Shown here piece by piece: positions 16,084 to 24,948 of a stretch of DNA of 64,000 nt. The notes under the pieces are model-generated. The model was not told the origin of the DNA, made no database searches, and saw only the letters and a list, made by a program, of their open reading frames with translations. The stretch is from the NCBI RefSeq assembly GCF_026586625.1, contig NZ_JAODIW010000005.1:248001-312000 (forward strand). Reading direction: 5' to 3'. The translations under genes and the position numbers were made by a program. The DNA comes from Halobium salinum (GTDB lineage: Archaea; Halobacteriota; Halobacteria; Halobacteriales; Haloferacaceae). Numbering within the stretch: position 1 is the stretch's first letter; each line of letters opens with the position of its first letter.

Positions 16084-17082
16084 ATGGACATCCTCGGACT
16101 GACCCCGATGATGGTGGGGATATTCGTCGGCTTCGGGCTGCTCATCGGAATCCTGTTCGGGTTCTTCGGGATGGGCGGGTCGTTCCTCGTCACCCCGGCT
16201 CTGTTGGTGATGGGCTACCCGTCGACGGTTGCGGTCGGGAGCGGGCTCGCCTTCGTCTTCGGGACGAGCGTCATCGGCGCGCTCCGGCACCGTGACCACG
16301 GACAGGTCGACTACAAACTCGCGCTCATCATGACCCTCGCCATGACCGTCGGCATCGAGGGCGGGAAGCGCGTCGTGTTCTTCCTGGATTCGACCGGGAT
16401 GGCGGACCTCATCATCAGTGTCGCGTACGTGGGCCTGCTCGCGGTCGTCGGCCTGTTCACGCTACGCGACGCGTGGGGCTCGGAGGAGACGGACTCGACG
16501 GGGCGTGACCTCGCCGACCGCGTGCAGTCGCTCCACATCCCGCCGATGGTGACGCTGCGCGGTGACGTCCGCGTGTCCGGCACCATCGTCTTCGCGGTCG
16601 GTCTCGTCATCGGCGTGCTGTCCGGGTTCCTCGGGGTCGGCGGCGGATTCTTACTGATGCCCGCGATGATGTACGGCCTCGGCGTCCCCGCCGCCGTCGC
16701 CGTCGGGACGGACATCCTCCAAATCACCATCTCCGGAGCGTTCGGCGCGTTCCGCTACGCCCAGTCCGGGTCGGTCGCGTTGCCGGTCGTCGGCGCACTG
16801 CTCGCCGGGAGCGCACTCGGCGCCCGCATCGGTGCGGGTGCGACACAACTCGTCGAGGAGGACGCCATCAAGGGGTACTTCGCGGCGATGCTGCTCGCCG
16901 GGAGTGTCGCCGTCGCCGCGAAGGAGCTCGGAACCGCGTACGGAATCGGACTCCTGAACACGGTCAGTATCGTGCTCATCTTCGGTGCGGCGGTCCTCGT
17001 CAGCGGGGCGGTCGTCCTCGCCGCCATCTGCCGTCTCCGAAACGACGGCACGGGGACGTGGTGTCGACTCACCACCACGTGA
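16084..17082 (+). CDS. Sulfite exporter TauE/SafE family transporter
   Basis: A 332-residue membrane protein with about eight helices in two related halves. GFFGMGGSFLVTPALLVMGY (about 23-42) and SGFLGVGGGFLLMPAMMYGL (about 181-200) are the paired TauE/SafE motifs (G.GGG/S..P.L). A cytoplasmic charged loop sits between the halves (about 128-155). Members export sulfite, sulfoacetate or other organosulfonates, or move sulfur compounds. It follows the 49-residue peptide by 2 nt. Position in the island suggests removal of sulfite made by the persulfide-dioxygenase-like enzymes. Confidence 0.9.
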   Translation: MDILGLTPMMVGIFVGFGLLIGILFGFFGMGGSFLVTPALLVMGYPSTVAVGSGLAFVFGTSVIGALRHRDHGQVDYKLALIMTLAMTVGIEGGKRVVFFLDSTGMADLIISVAYVGLLAVVGLFTLRDAWGSEETDSTGRDLADRVQSLHIPPMVTLRGDVRVSGTIVFAVGLVIGVLSGFLGVGGGFLLMPAMMYGLGVPAAVAVGTDILQITISGAFGAFRYAQSGSVALPVVGALLAGSALGARIGAGATQLVEEDAIKGYFAAMLLAGSVAVAAKELGTAYGIGLLNTVSIVLIFGAAVLVSGAVVLAAICRLRNDGTGTWCRLTTT

Positions 17083-17383
17083 CGAGTTCGCCTCACCGAC
17101 GCCGAGTCGACTTCCGAACGGACGTTCGACCGGCGGCCTAACGCTCCCATTCCGAGGGTCGTGTCGTCTCCGCGACGGCCCCCTACACGATTGTAACAGT
17201 GCCACAACAGAGGGATGAGCCGACGGTGTGGACGACGACCTCGGACAATCTTCCACAGAGAGAAGAGCGCCACCGCAAACCCCTCTGGGACGGACTCAGC
17301 GGGTGTTTGCCGATTTCGACAGTCGAAGGTGGAGTTCCGAAGCCGACGAGCTTAAGTGTTTTCCGTGCTGAGTTGTGGGCGTA
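17083..17383. promoter_or_regulatory. Intergenic region with operator-like palindrome and TATA box
   Basis: About 300 bp without a gene. TTCGAC-A-GTCGAA (17315-17327) is a perfect palindrome. CTTAAGTG (17351-17358) is a good archaeal TATA box 26-33 nt before ATG 17384, so the second rhodanese-MBL gene is probably transcribed leaderless from its own promoter. The rest shows nothing recognisable. Confidence 0.5.
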
Positions 17384-18505
17384 ATGAGCAAGACTGGATA
17401 CACGGCGGCGGAGGTCGCACGGCGAGTCCAAGACGAGGAGTCGGACCCGTTCATCCTCGACGTCCGACGCGAGGAGGACTTCGAGGAGTGGCAGATTCCC
17501 GGCAGCACGAACCTGCCTATCTACGACGAACTGCTCGAGAACGACTACTCCACGCTGGAAGACAATCTCGACGAGCTTCCGGAAGACGAGGAGATCGTCG
17601 TCGTCTGCATCGCCGGCGTCACGTCGGGTCGCGCCGCGTCGTTCCTCCGCGAACACGGGTACGACGCCGAGTCTATCGACGACGGCATGAACGGCTGGGG
17701 TCGCGTCCACCGCCAGTACGACGTCGAGGGCGTAGAAGGCGTCGTACAGGTCGTGCGCCCCGGGACGGGCTGTGTCTCCTATCTCGTCCACGACGGCGAC
17801 GAGGCCGTCGTCGTCGACCCGACGCAGTACGTCGACGAGTACCTGAACGCCGCCGACGAGCGGGGCGTCGAGGTCGTCGGCGTCGTCGACACCCACGCCC
17901 ACGCGGACCACGTCTCCGGGGCGCGTCGGCTCGCAGGCGAACTCGACGTTCCGTACTACCTCCACGGGGAGGACTCGGGTGAACTCGACCGCGTGACCGA
18001 GCTCGCGGACGGCGACACCATCGAGGTCGGCGACCGCGGTCTCGAGGTGCGCCACACGTCCGGTCACACGCCCGGGAGCGTCTCCATCGTGTACGGCGAC
18101 GCGCTCCTCTCCGGGGACACACTGTTCCTCCGGAGCGTCGGCCGCCCCGACCTCGAAGACAGCGACGAGGACGCCGTCCGCGAGGCCGCGAGCCTGCTGT
18201 TCGACAGTCTCGGCGGACTGCTCGACCTCGACGACGGGACGGTCGTGCTCCCCGGCCACTTCAGCGACGAAGCCGTCCGACCGCTCGCGACCCAGCTCGG
18301 CGAGCTCCGCGAGGAGACGACCAACGAACTACTGAGCTACGTCGAAGAGGGCGACGAGGAGGCGTTCGTCGGGACTATCGTCGAAAGTCTGGCGGACGAG
18401 CCCGCGAACTACAACGAGATCAAGCAGATCAACTGGGGCAAGCAACAGCCCGGCGACGACGTCGAGGAACTCGAACTCGGCCCCAACAACTGCGCGGCCA
18501 ACTGA
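17384..18505 (+). CDS. Rhodanese-metallo-beta-lactamase fusion 2
   Basis: A 373-residue paralogue of the 13661 gene. Rhodanese domain about 1-105, with active loop CIAGVTSG (Cys75). MBL domain about 110-345, with DTHAHADHVSG, HTSGHTPGS, SGDTLF and LPGHFSD metal ligands. The same C-terminal ELELGPNNCAA (Cys370) ends the protein. I use ATG 17384, which fits a leaderless start after the TATA at 17351, rather than the in-frame GTG 9 nt earlier. Probable role: oxidation of low-molecular-weight persulfide or sulfur transfer. The different Cys-loop (CIAGVT versus CAKGGS) suggests a different partner or substrate. Confidence 0.9.
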   Translation: MSKTGYTAAEVARRVQDEESDPFILDVRREEDFEEWQIPGSTNLPIYDELLENDYSTLEDNLDELPEDEEIVVVCIAGVTSGRAASFLREHGYDAESIDDGMNGWGRVHRQYDVEGVEGVVQVVRPGTGCVSYLVHDGDEAVVVDPTQYVDEYLNAADERGVEVVGVVDTHAHADHVSGARRLAGELDVPYYLHGEDSGELDRVTELADGDTIEVGDRGLEVRHTSGHTPGSVSIVYGDALLSGDTLFLRSVGRPDLEDSDEDAVREAASLLFDSLGGLLDLDDGTVVLPGHFSDEAVRPLATQLGELREETTNELLSYVEEGDEEAFVGTIVESLADEPANYNEIKQINWGKQQPGDDVEELELGPNNCAAN

Positions 18506-18519
18506 GCACCGAGGCGAAC

Positions 18520-18524
18520 TTTTT
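18520..18524 (+). terminator. Possible T-tract terminator
   Basis: A TTTTT run 15-20 nt after the stop of the rhodanese-MBL gene; T-rich runs end transcription in haloarchaea. It lies only 2 nt before the next ATG, so it could instead be part of a promoter or be incidental. Confidence 0.3.
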
Positions 18525-18526
18525 CG

Positions 18527-19810
18527 ATGTCGTACACGCAGGGCATCCGACGAAACTGGTCACAGTTCGCGTTGCAGTTGCTCACCGTCTTCGCGGTCGG
18601 GCTGACCATCGGCGCCGAGCGAAACGTCGTCCCCGTGCTCGGCCGTGACGTGCTGGGCGTCGAGTCGGTGCTCGTCATCGGCTCGTTCGTGGTGAGCTTC
18701 GGCTTCGTCAAGGCCCTGCTCAACCTCTACGGCGGGAAGTGGTCCGAAACCTACGGTCGGAAACCCATCCTCGTCGCCGGCTGGCTCGTCGCGCTGCCGA
18801 TTCCCGTCGTCCTCGTCTACGCGCCGAACTGGTGGTGGATAACGCTCGGGAACGTACTGCTGGGAGTCAACCAGGGACTCGCGTGGAGCATGAGTGTCAA
18901 CGCGAAGATCGACCTCGCCGGGAGCGACGCGCGGGGGTTCGCCGTCGGCCTCGACGAGGCGTTCGGATACGGTGGCGTCGCCGTCGGGTCGTGGGTGACG
19001 GGCGTGGTCGCCGCACAGTACAGCCTTCGCCCCGAGCCGTTCTACGTTCTCGCGGGCGTCGTCCTCGTCGGGCTCGTCGTCTCGGTCCTGTTCGTCGAGG
19101 AGACGCTCCCCTACGCACGAGCCGAGGCCGAAGCCGAATCTGAAGACGGCGACGGGACGGATGCCGACCTCCCCTTCCGCTCCGTCCTGAAGCGTGCGAC
19201 GTGGGGAGACCGGACGCTGTTTGCGGCGGCACAGGCCGGGAGCGTCGAGAAGTTCGTCGACGCGCTCGTCTGGATCGCCTACCCGCTGTACTTGACGAGT
19301 GCCGGACTGTCGGTCGCACAGGTCGGCGTCGTCGTCGGCGTGTACGGCGGTGTCTGGGGTGTGCTCCAGCTCTACACCGGAAAACTCGCGGACGACATCG
19401 GGCGACGGCCGCCCATCGTCGCGGGGATGTTCCTCGCCGGCGGAGGGGTACTCGCGACGGTCCTGGTCGAGGGGTACTGGCCGTGGGTCGCGACTGCCGG
19501 CGTCACCGGTGCTGGGATGGCGCTGCTCTACCCGAACCTAATAACGGTCGTCGGCGACGCCGCCCACCCCTCGTGGCGCGCGACCGGACTCGGCGTCTAC
19601 CGGATGTGGCGCGACGCCGGGTACGGCTTCGGGGCGGTCCTCATCGGCGTGACGGCGGACCTGGTCTCGACGGAGGCCGCGTTCTACGCCGTCGCCGCCG
19701 CGATGTTCGCCTCCGGAGCCGTCACGGTCGTCTGGATGCGAGAGACCCACCCGGAACGAACCGACCGTTCGGAGCCGACGCAGCTGTCGCAGTCCGTCGA
19801 CGAGGGCTGA
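18527..19810 (+). CDS. MFS transporter
   Basis: A 427-residue, twelve-helix major facilitator. Motif A variants: GGKWSETYGRKPIL between helices 2 and 3 (about 66-79) and TGKLADDIGRRPPI between helices 8 and 9 (about 284-297). A long acidic cytoplasmic loop (about 204-223, ARAEAEAESEDGDGTDADLP) separates the two halves. The substrate is unknown. It starts 21 nt after the rhodanese-MBL gene, so it may belong to the sulfur island and carry a sulfur oxyanion or a related compound, but this rests on position alone. Confidence 0.88.
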   Translation: MSYTQGIRRNWSQFALQLLTVFAVGLTIGAERNVVPVLGRDVLGVESVLVIGSFVVSFGFVKALLNLYGGKWSETYGRKPILVAGWLVALPIPVVLVYAPNWWWITLGNVLLGVNQGLAWSMSVNAKIDLAGSDARGFAVGLDEAFGYGGVAVGSWVTGVVAAQYSLRPEPFYVLAGVVLVGLVVSVLFVEETLPYARAEAEAESEDGDGTDADLPFRSVLKRATWGDRTLFAAAQAGSVEKFVDALVWIAYPLYLTSAGLSVAQVGVVVGVYGGVWGVLQLYTGKLADDIGRRPPIVAGMFLAGGGVLATVLVEGYWPWVATAGVTGAGMALLYPNLITVVGDAAHPSWRATGLGVYRMWRDAGYGFGAVLIGVTADLVSTEAAFYAVAAAMFASGAVTVVWMRETHPERTDRSEPTQLSQSVDEG

Positions 19811-19911
19811 ATCGGCGGAGCCCGCAGAGCCCGCGAGCGACACGACCACGAGTCGAAGACCGCTGCCACACCGTCCGCCACGATATCCGGGGCTACTGGA
19901 CCGCCGGGAGC

Positions 19912-20490
19912 TCAGGCGTCCGCCAGCCACTCCTCGGCGAGCAGGCCGTATCGGCGACAGTCGACGTACTCGCCCTCGTACCAGTTCTCCTTCCGGTAGG
20001 TGCCCTCCTGCTGGAAGCCGAGACCTTCGAGAACGGCCTGTGACGGCCTGTTCGGCTCGACGACCATCGCCCAGACCTTGTTGAGGCGGCGTTCGCCGAA
20101 CGCGTGGTCCAAGAGCAGCGTCGTCGCCGCGGGGACGTACCCGTTCCCCTGCTGGTCCGGGGTCGCCCAGTACATGAGCATCCCGGAGCCGGACGGCTGG
20201 TTGACCCAGGGGATGGCGACCTCCCCGACCCGTGTCAGTTCGTCGGCGTCGCCGGTCCGCGCGGCCGACTCCTCGCCCGTGCAGACGAGAAAGACCATCC
20301 CGTCGTCGTCGTCTCCGTACACCCGTTTCTCGAAGAACTCCTCGACCTGCTTCCGGTTTCGCGGCGAGACGTCGGTGAGCGGACGGCGGACGACCTCCCG
20401 GTTGCGATTCCTCTGGAAGAACTCGTGGTCCTCTTCGTCCCACGCGTGGAGGCTAACCGACTCCCCTCGGAGGAAGGCGGGACCGGGCAT
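19912..20490 (-). CDS. GNAT N-acetyltransferase (RimJ/RimL type)
   Basis: A 192-residue cytoplasmic acetyltransferase. MPGPAFLRGESVSLHAWDEE starts the RimL-like fold; the acetyl-CoA motif is ATPDQQGNGYVPAATTLLL (about 114-132; consensus Q/RxxGxG/A), followed by NRPSQAVLEGLGFQQEGTYR (about 150-169) and EYVDCRRYGLLAEEW. I start at ATG 20490, the position equivalent to the paralogue start, giving a TGATG overlap with the upstream gene. The acceptor (protein N-terminus, antibiotic, small amine) is unknown. It is the second gene of a tandem pair. Confidence 0.9.
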   Translation of the reverse strand: MPGPAFLRGESVSLHAWDEEDHEFFQRNRNREVVRRPLTDVSPRNRKQVEEFFEKRVYGDDDDGMVFLVCTGEESAARTGDADELTRVGEVAIPWVNQPSGSGMLMYWATPDQQGNGYVPAATTLLLDHAFGERRLNKVWAMVVEPNRPSQAVLEGLGFQQEGTYRKENWYEGEYVDCRRYGLLAEEWLADA

Positions 20491-21023
20491 CAGTTCGCCC
20501 TCCACTCGTCGACGAGGAGTCCGTAGCGCAGGACGTCCTCGTAGACCCCGTCCTGAAACGTAGCGTCGCGGAACCGACCCTCCCGAGTGAACCCCAGCGA
20601 TTCGAGGAGCCGCCGGGACGCGTCACTCGTCGCGAAGCAGTCCGCACGGACGCGGTGAAGACGGAGTTCGTCGAACCCGTACGCGAGGAGGAGCGACACC
20701 GCCTCGCTCCCGTACCCCTCCCCCTGGTGTTCGGGGAGAATCCAGCAAGAGAGGTCGCCCCTCCCGGACGAAGGGTCGACGCTGGGGAACGTTACAGCGC
20801 CGACGGTCTCCTCGGCGGCAGCGACGACGAACCAGTAGCCGTCGTCGCTCGAGACGGTCTCCTCGAAGAACTCCTTGAGGGTGTCGCGATTCCCCGGCGA
20901 ATCGACGCCGAGAGGAACGCGGACGTCGGGGTCGCTTCTGGCGCGTGCGAACGCGTCGAGGTCTTCCTCCTCGACCGTGTGGAGGCTCACGCGGTCGCCA
21001 GCCGAAAAGACGGGGCCAGGCAT
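20490..21023 (-). CDS. GNAT N-acetyltransferase, tandem paralogue
   Basis: A 177-residue RimL-like acetyltransferase starting MPGPVFSAGDRVSLHTVEEE. LPEHQGEGYGSEAVSLLLAY (about 101-120) binds acetyl-CoA; SDASRRLLESLGFTREGRFR (about 135-154) and DVLRYGLLVDEW complete the fold. It shares start, motif spacing and C-terminus with the following gene, showing local duplication. Its stop shares one base with the next start (TGATG), so the pair is translationally coupled. The acceptor is unknown. Confidence 0.9.
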   Translation of the reverse strand: MPGPVFSAGDRVSLHTVEEEDLDAFARARSDPDVRVPLGVDSPGNRDTLKEFFEETVSSDDGYWFVVAAAEETVGAVTFPSVDPSSGRGDLSCWILPEHQGEGYGSEAVSLLLAYGFDELRLHRVRADCFATSDASRRLLESLGFTREGRFRDATFQDGVYEDVLRYGLLVDEWRAN

Positions 21024-21197
21024 ACCACTCGATGTCGGAGGCGTGTTCAAAGCGTTTGTGAAAGAACGACGAGGGTTTTCGTCGTCGAAGCGGGCAACGA
21101 GGCGCGTAGCCCTTCTGCAATCCGACCACCCTCGTACCGTAGCCCGGCACCGACGGGAGGAGCGCAGAGCAGAGAAATCGAAGCGGAGATAGGGGCG

Positions 21198-21371
21198 ATG
21201 GCAGTATGGGTTCACGTGGCGATTATCGTCGTCTGTGACGACTGCGGCCGCGGCTACGACTGGATGGACTTCCGCGGGGAGAGAGACCCGCACGGCTCCC
21301 GGCCTATCCAGTGTCCGAACTGCTATGCCTATCTCGGCCGGACGGAACAGGGGACGAGTTCGAGGCCGTAA
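21198..21371 (+). CDS. 57-residue zinc-ribbon protein
   Basis: Small protein from ATG 21198. CDDCGRGYDWMDFRGERD and IQCPNCYAYLGRTE give two CxxC knuckles about 26 residues apart, as in rubredoxin-like or zinc-ribbon microproteins common in haloarchaea. The hydrophobic start (MAVWVHVAIIVV) is the first strand rather than a clear membrane helix. It is divergent from the GNAT pair. Function is unknown; such proteins often bind nucleic acid or act as adaptors. Confidence 0.6.
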   Translation: MAVWVHVAIIVVCDDCGRGYDWMDFRGERDPHGSRPIQCPNCYAYLGRTEQGTSSRP

Positions 21372-21572
21372 CACGACCCAGCCGGCCGCCCGAGAGAGAC
21401 CGTGGACGTCTATCCGGAGACGGATTGACGGACCACTTCGATTCGAGGTCACCTGAAGCGGTTATCCCGCTCGCCCACGGAGGACCACTATGCAGCGGTG
21501 TGACCTGTCGACGGGACGGACTCGGAGCGAGGGGACGGGACTTCCAGGCCGAGGGGGGAGGGGGTCGACAGC

Positions 21573-22226
21573 GTGAACGAGGAGCCGCTCCCCGCCGAGT
21601 ACCTCTCGCCGCTCGCCGCGCTCGTCGACGACGTCCTCGCAGGCGTCGGATACGAGGTCGCGACGGCCATCGAGACCATCGACGACGCCGTCCCGGGCTA
21701 CGGTGGCCTGTTCGACCCTGCGACTACCAGCGATGAGCTACGAGCGGCACTCGAACGTGTGCGGTCCTCGGAGCTCACCCGACCGCCCATTCCCGAACCA
21801 GCGGACGACGCGTTCGTCCTCTACGTCGACGGGAGTTCACGGGGCAATCCCGGCCCCGCAGGTGCGGGTGCAGTCATCCTCGACGAAGTGGAGGACGAAC
21901 TCGCCCGCCTCGGCCGTCCCGTCGGCTCCCGAACGGGGAACAACACCGCTGAGTACGCGGCGCTTCAGCTCGGACTCTCCGAACTACTCGCCCGGTACGA
22001 GCCACGCAGGTTGGAGGTTCGTATCGACTCGATGACCGTCATCCGGGACGTCTGGGATGGTGACGACCCGACGGAGCCGGGCGTCGAGACCTACAGCACA
22101 GCCGTCGCGACGGCGCTCTCGACGGTCCCCGAGCATCGGTACACGCACCTGGCCGACAGCGACCCGAACCCCGCCGACGCGCTGGCGACGGTCGGCGCCG
22201 ACATCGCATCGCTCGGGCCGGGGTAG
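21573..22226 (+). CDS. rnhA: Ribonuclease HI
   Basis: A 217-residue cytoplasmic endonuclease that cuts the RNA strand of RNA-DNA hybrids. The N-terminal 75 residues are a haloarchaeal helical extension. The RNase H core follows: FVLYVDGSSRGNPGPAGAGA (first Asp about 88), NNTAEYAALQLGLSELL (Glu about 130), VRIDSMTVIRD (Asp about 152) and NPADALAT (final Asp), so all catalytic acidic residues are present. GTG 21573 is the start. It is monocistronic, convergent with the sulfhydrylase gene. Confidence 0.93.
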   Translation: MNEEPLPAEYLSPLAALVDDVLAGVGYEVATAIETIDDAVPGYGGLFDPATTSDELRAALERVRSSELTRPPIPEPADDAFVLYVDGSSRGNPGPAGAGAVILDEVEDELARLGRPVGSRTGNNTAEYAALQLGLSELLARYEPRRLEVRIDSMTVIRDVWDGDDPTEPGVETYSTAVATALSTVPEHRYTHLADSDPNPADALATVGADIASLGPG

Positions 22227-22292
22227 GCGTAGCCGCCGTTCGAGCGTGGGAAAACGGAACGCGGGTGGCCGAGTCGGACGTTCCCGAACTCG

Positions 22293-23588
22293 CTACTGTG
22301 TCGCTTCGATAGCCTGCTCCAGGTCCGCGACGATGTGTGCGGGGTCCTCGATGCCGACCGAGAGGCGTATCAGGTCGTCGGTGACGCCGGAGGCCTCCTT
22401 CTCGGCGTCGGTCAGTTGCTGGTGGGTAGTGCTGGCGGGGTGGATGATGAGCGTCTTCGCGTCGCCGACGTTGGCGAGCATGCTCGCGAGCTCGGTCGAT
22501 TCGACGGTCTTCCGAGCCGCCTCGTAGCCGCCTTCCAGTCCGAAGGTGAGCATCCCGCCGTAGCCACCGTCGAGATACTCGCTGGCGGCCTCGTGTGTCG
22601 GATGCGACTCGAGTCCGGGGTACGTGACCCAGGAGACGGCCTCGTGGTCCTGGAGATACTCGGCGACGGTCATCGCGTTCTCACAGTGGCGCTCCATCCG
22701 GAGCGGGAGGGTCTCCAACCCCTGGAGCGTCTGCCAGGCGTCGAAGGGCGCTTGCTGATTTCCGAGGTCGCGCAGCCCGCGCGCGATGGCAGTGTAGGTG
22801 AACGCCGCCTCCCCGAACGTCTCCGCGAAGTTCACACCGTGATACGCGGGGTTGTCCTGTGCGATTTCGGGGTACTTCTCGGCGTGGTCGGCCCAAGGGA
22901 ACGACCCGCCGTCGACGACGACGCCACCGACGGTCGTCCCGGAGCCGTGGAGCCACTTCGTCGTGGAGTCCCAGACGAGGTCGGCCCCGTGTTCGAGGGG
23001 ACGGCAGAGATACGGCGTCGCGAAGGTGTTGTCGACGAACAGCGGCACGCCGTTCTCGTGGGCGATGTCGGCCACCCGCTGAATGTCGGGGGTGTCGAGC
23101 GCCGGATTGCCGATGGTCTCGAGGTGGACGTACGCCGTGTCGTCGTCGATGGCCTCCTCGTAGGCGTCGTACTCCAGGGTCTCGACGAACCGGGTGGAGA
23201 CGCCTCGGCGTTCGACGGAGTGCGTGAGGTACGTGTAGGTCCCACCGTAGAGCGAGGACGCGGAGACGATGTTGTCGCCCGCCTCGGCGAGGACGAACGT
23301 CGTGAGGTCCAGTGCGGCCATCCCGGACCCGGTGGCGACGGCACCGACGCCGCCCTCGAGCGCGGCCATCCGCTCCTGGAGCGTCTCCACCGTCGGGTTC
23401 ATCAGCCGGGAGTAGATGTAGCCCGGTTTCTCGAGTGCGAACTGGGAAGCGGCGTCCTCCGCGTCCTCGAAGACGTAGGAAGTCGTCTGGTACAGCGGCG
23501 GTGCACGCGCTCCAGTGGCCGGGTCCGGGTCCTGTCCGGCGTGGAGTGAGTCCGTCGAGATCGAGCGGTCTGTTGGATGGTCGCCCAT
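22293..23588 (-). CDS. metY: O-acetylhomoserine sulfhydrylase-type PLP enzyme
   Basis: A 431-residue Cys/Met-metabolism PLP enzyme. TDSLHAGQDPDPATGARAPP and YQTTSYVFEDAEDAA are the N-terminal tetramer segments. GSGMAALDLT contacts PLP phosphate. FVDNTFATPYLCRPLEHGAD precedes WDSTTKWLHGSGTTVGG, whose Lys (about 214) is the Schiff-base lysine. The long FGLEGGYEAARKTVESTELA C-terminal domain is the MetY rather than the MetB/C type. Reaction: O-acetylhomoserine plus sulfide gives homocysteine and acetate. A metX partner is not adjacent. ATG 23588 starts the family region; upstream extension lacks coding character. Confidence 0.92.
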   Translation of the reverse strand: MGDHPTDRSISTDSLHAGQDPDPATGARAPPLYQTTSYVFEDAEDAASQFALEKPGYIYSRLMNPTVETLQERMAALEGGVGAVATGSGMAALDLTTFVLAEAGDNIVSASSLYGGTYTYLTHSVERRGVSTRFVETLEYDAYEEAIDDDTAYVHLETIGNPALDTPDIQRVADIAHENGVPLFVDNTFATPYLCRPLEHGADLVWDSTTKWLHGSGTTVGGVVVDGGSFPWADHAEKYPEIAQDNPAYHGVNFAETFGEAAFTYTAIARGLRDLGNQQAPFDAWQTLQGLETLPLRMERHCENAMTVAEYLQDHEAVSWVTYPGLESHPTHEAASEYLDGGYGGMLTFGLEGGYEAARKTVESTELASMLANVGDAKTLIIHPASTTHQQLTDAEKEASGVTDDLIRLSVGIEDPAHIVADLEQAIEATQ

Positions 23589-23856
23589 ACCGGGGTATCG
23601 TGAGTATCGCGTATTACCGTGGGGCTCGTGACGGAATGTTGCCTGCAGTGTGTCTCGTAGAGAGCGCGGGTGATTACGCGGCGACGTCACCACAGCCGTC
23701 GGAGAGGGAGAAGGGAGGCGAGGAACGGAGAACGGGTCCGGGCGACTCCGGTCGGGCGTCTCCGTCGGCTCAAACCGTGGAGTACCGGGAGGATGAACGG
23801 ACCGGGAGGATGAACAGACCAGGGGGTGACGGTTCGCCGCCGAGACCATGTACGCA

Positions 23857-24699
23857 TCACTGGGACGAAGCGTCGACGAACGCGTGGAGACGAGTCGCGA
23901 CGGCGGAACGGAACGCCCGCATATCGACCGGGTCGGTGTCGTGGTACAGTCGCGGATGCGCTTCACGAACGATGTCGTCCAGAACACGGTCGTAGAGCGC
24001 GTCGAACGTCACCGCTCGGTTCTCGGCTTCGAGGTCGGCTGCGAGCCGGTCGAATCGTCGTTCCGTCGCGTATCTGGCGGCCAGTTCGTCCGGTGATGCC
24101 TCGAGCGGAGTGGGGTCGCTCGCCTCTCGGAACTCCGGGTGGAGCAGCTGCGCTCTGTGACCGCGTTTGTCCCGAACGACCACCCCTTCGGCGGGGCCGT
24201 CGTACCACGCGGACTGCGGGACGGTGTAGCGACTCGGGTCGAAGTCCCGCGTGTGCCGCTCCCGTTCGACGGCGTTCACGGGGGTCAGGCCGAGGCGCTC
24301 GAAGATTCCTTCGACCGCGTCGGGTGCGCGAAACGTCTCGGCGTCGGCCGACCACACGTCGAAGCCGAGAAACGACGGAGTGCGCTCCCAGTCGTAGTCG
24401 ATCGTGTGTCGGTGCATCGCTTCGCCGAAGAAGACGACGTCCTCGACGTCGTCGACGGCGCGCCGGAGTGCCGCACGCTCGAGGTTCTCCTGAACGTGAC
24501 GGACGGCGTGTCGATACGGTTCCGGTACGTCGGCGGGGGTCTCGAACACCCGCGTCCGGTCGCCGAATCGAATCGCACCCGAACGCTGGAGCTGGAAGCG
24601 GAGGTGCGCCCCGTCGACCTTCTCGAGTATCCAGAGATGCCCTCGCTCGTGGACGGTCGAGCCGTCCTCGAGGTGGGGAATCGAGGGGTATCGCTTCAT
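23857..24699 (-). CDS. RNA ligase family protein
   Basis: A 280-residue nucleotidyltransferase-fold protein. The ligase motif I EKVDGAHLRFQL places the adenylated Lys at 27; VVFFGEAMHRHTIDYDW is motif III/IIIa (Glu-containing), SFLGFDVWS follows, and EGVVVRDKRGHRAQLLHPEF contains motifs IV and V (EGVV, K.R). These match T4 Rnl2-like/archaeal RNA ligase families that seal or repair RNA. The C-terminal 90 residues are helical. ATG 24699 leaves 26 residues before the catalytic Lys, as usual. It is monocistronic. Confidence 0.87.
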   Translation of the reverse strand: MKRYPSIPHLEDGSTVHERGHLWILEKVDGAHLRFQLQRSGAIRFGDRTRVFETPADVPEPYRHAVRHVQENLERAALRRAVDDVEDVVFFGEAMHRHTIDYDWERTPSFLGFDVWSADAETFRAPDAVEGIFERLGLTPVNAVERERHTRDFDPSRYTVPQSAWYDGPAEGVVVRDKRGHRAQLLHPEFREASDPTPLEASPDELAARYATERRFDRLAADLEAENRAVTFDALYDRVLDDIVREAHPRLYHDTDPVDMRAFRSAVATRLHAFVDASSQ

Positions 24700-24948
24700 C
24701 ACACTCCCAGTTGTCGCTCGCCCCAATAAGAATCAGCCCCTGCGGTGTGAGTGGTCGACTACGGTGGCCTCGACAGTCGACGGCGTTCTACGAGGGAGAC
24801 GATGAACGGCGGCGAGCGGTCGTCGGAGCGTCTGTGAGCGTTTCACGGGGGTCCTCACGGGACGGAAGTTATCAAAACTCGTGAAAACCGGGGGCACTCA
24901 CCGACTGGTTGCCGGACGCTTATCACCCTGAAGTCGATTCTCGTGAGT

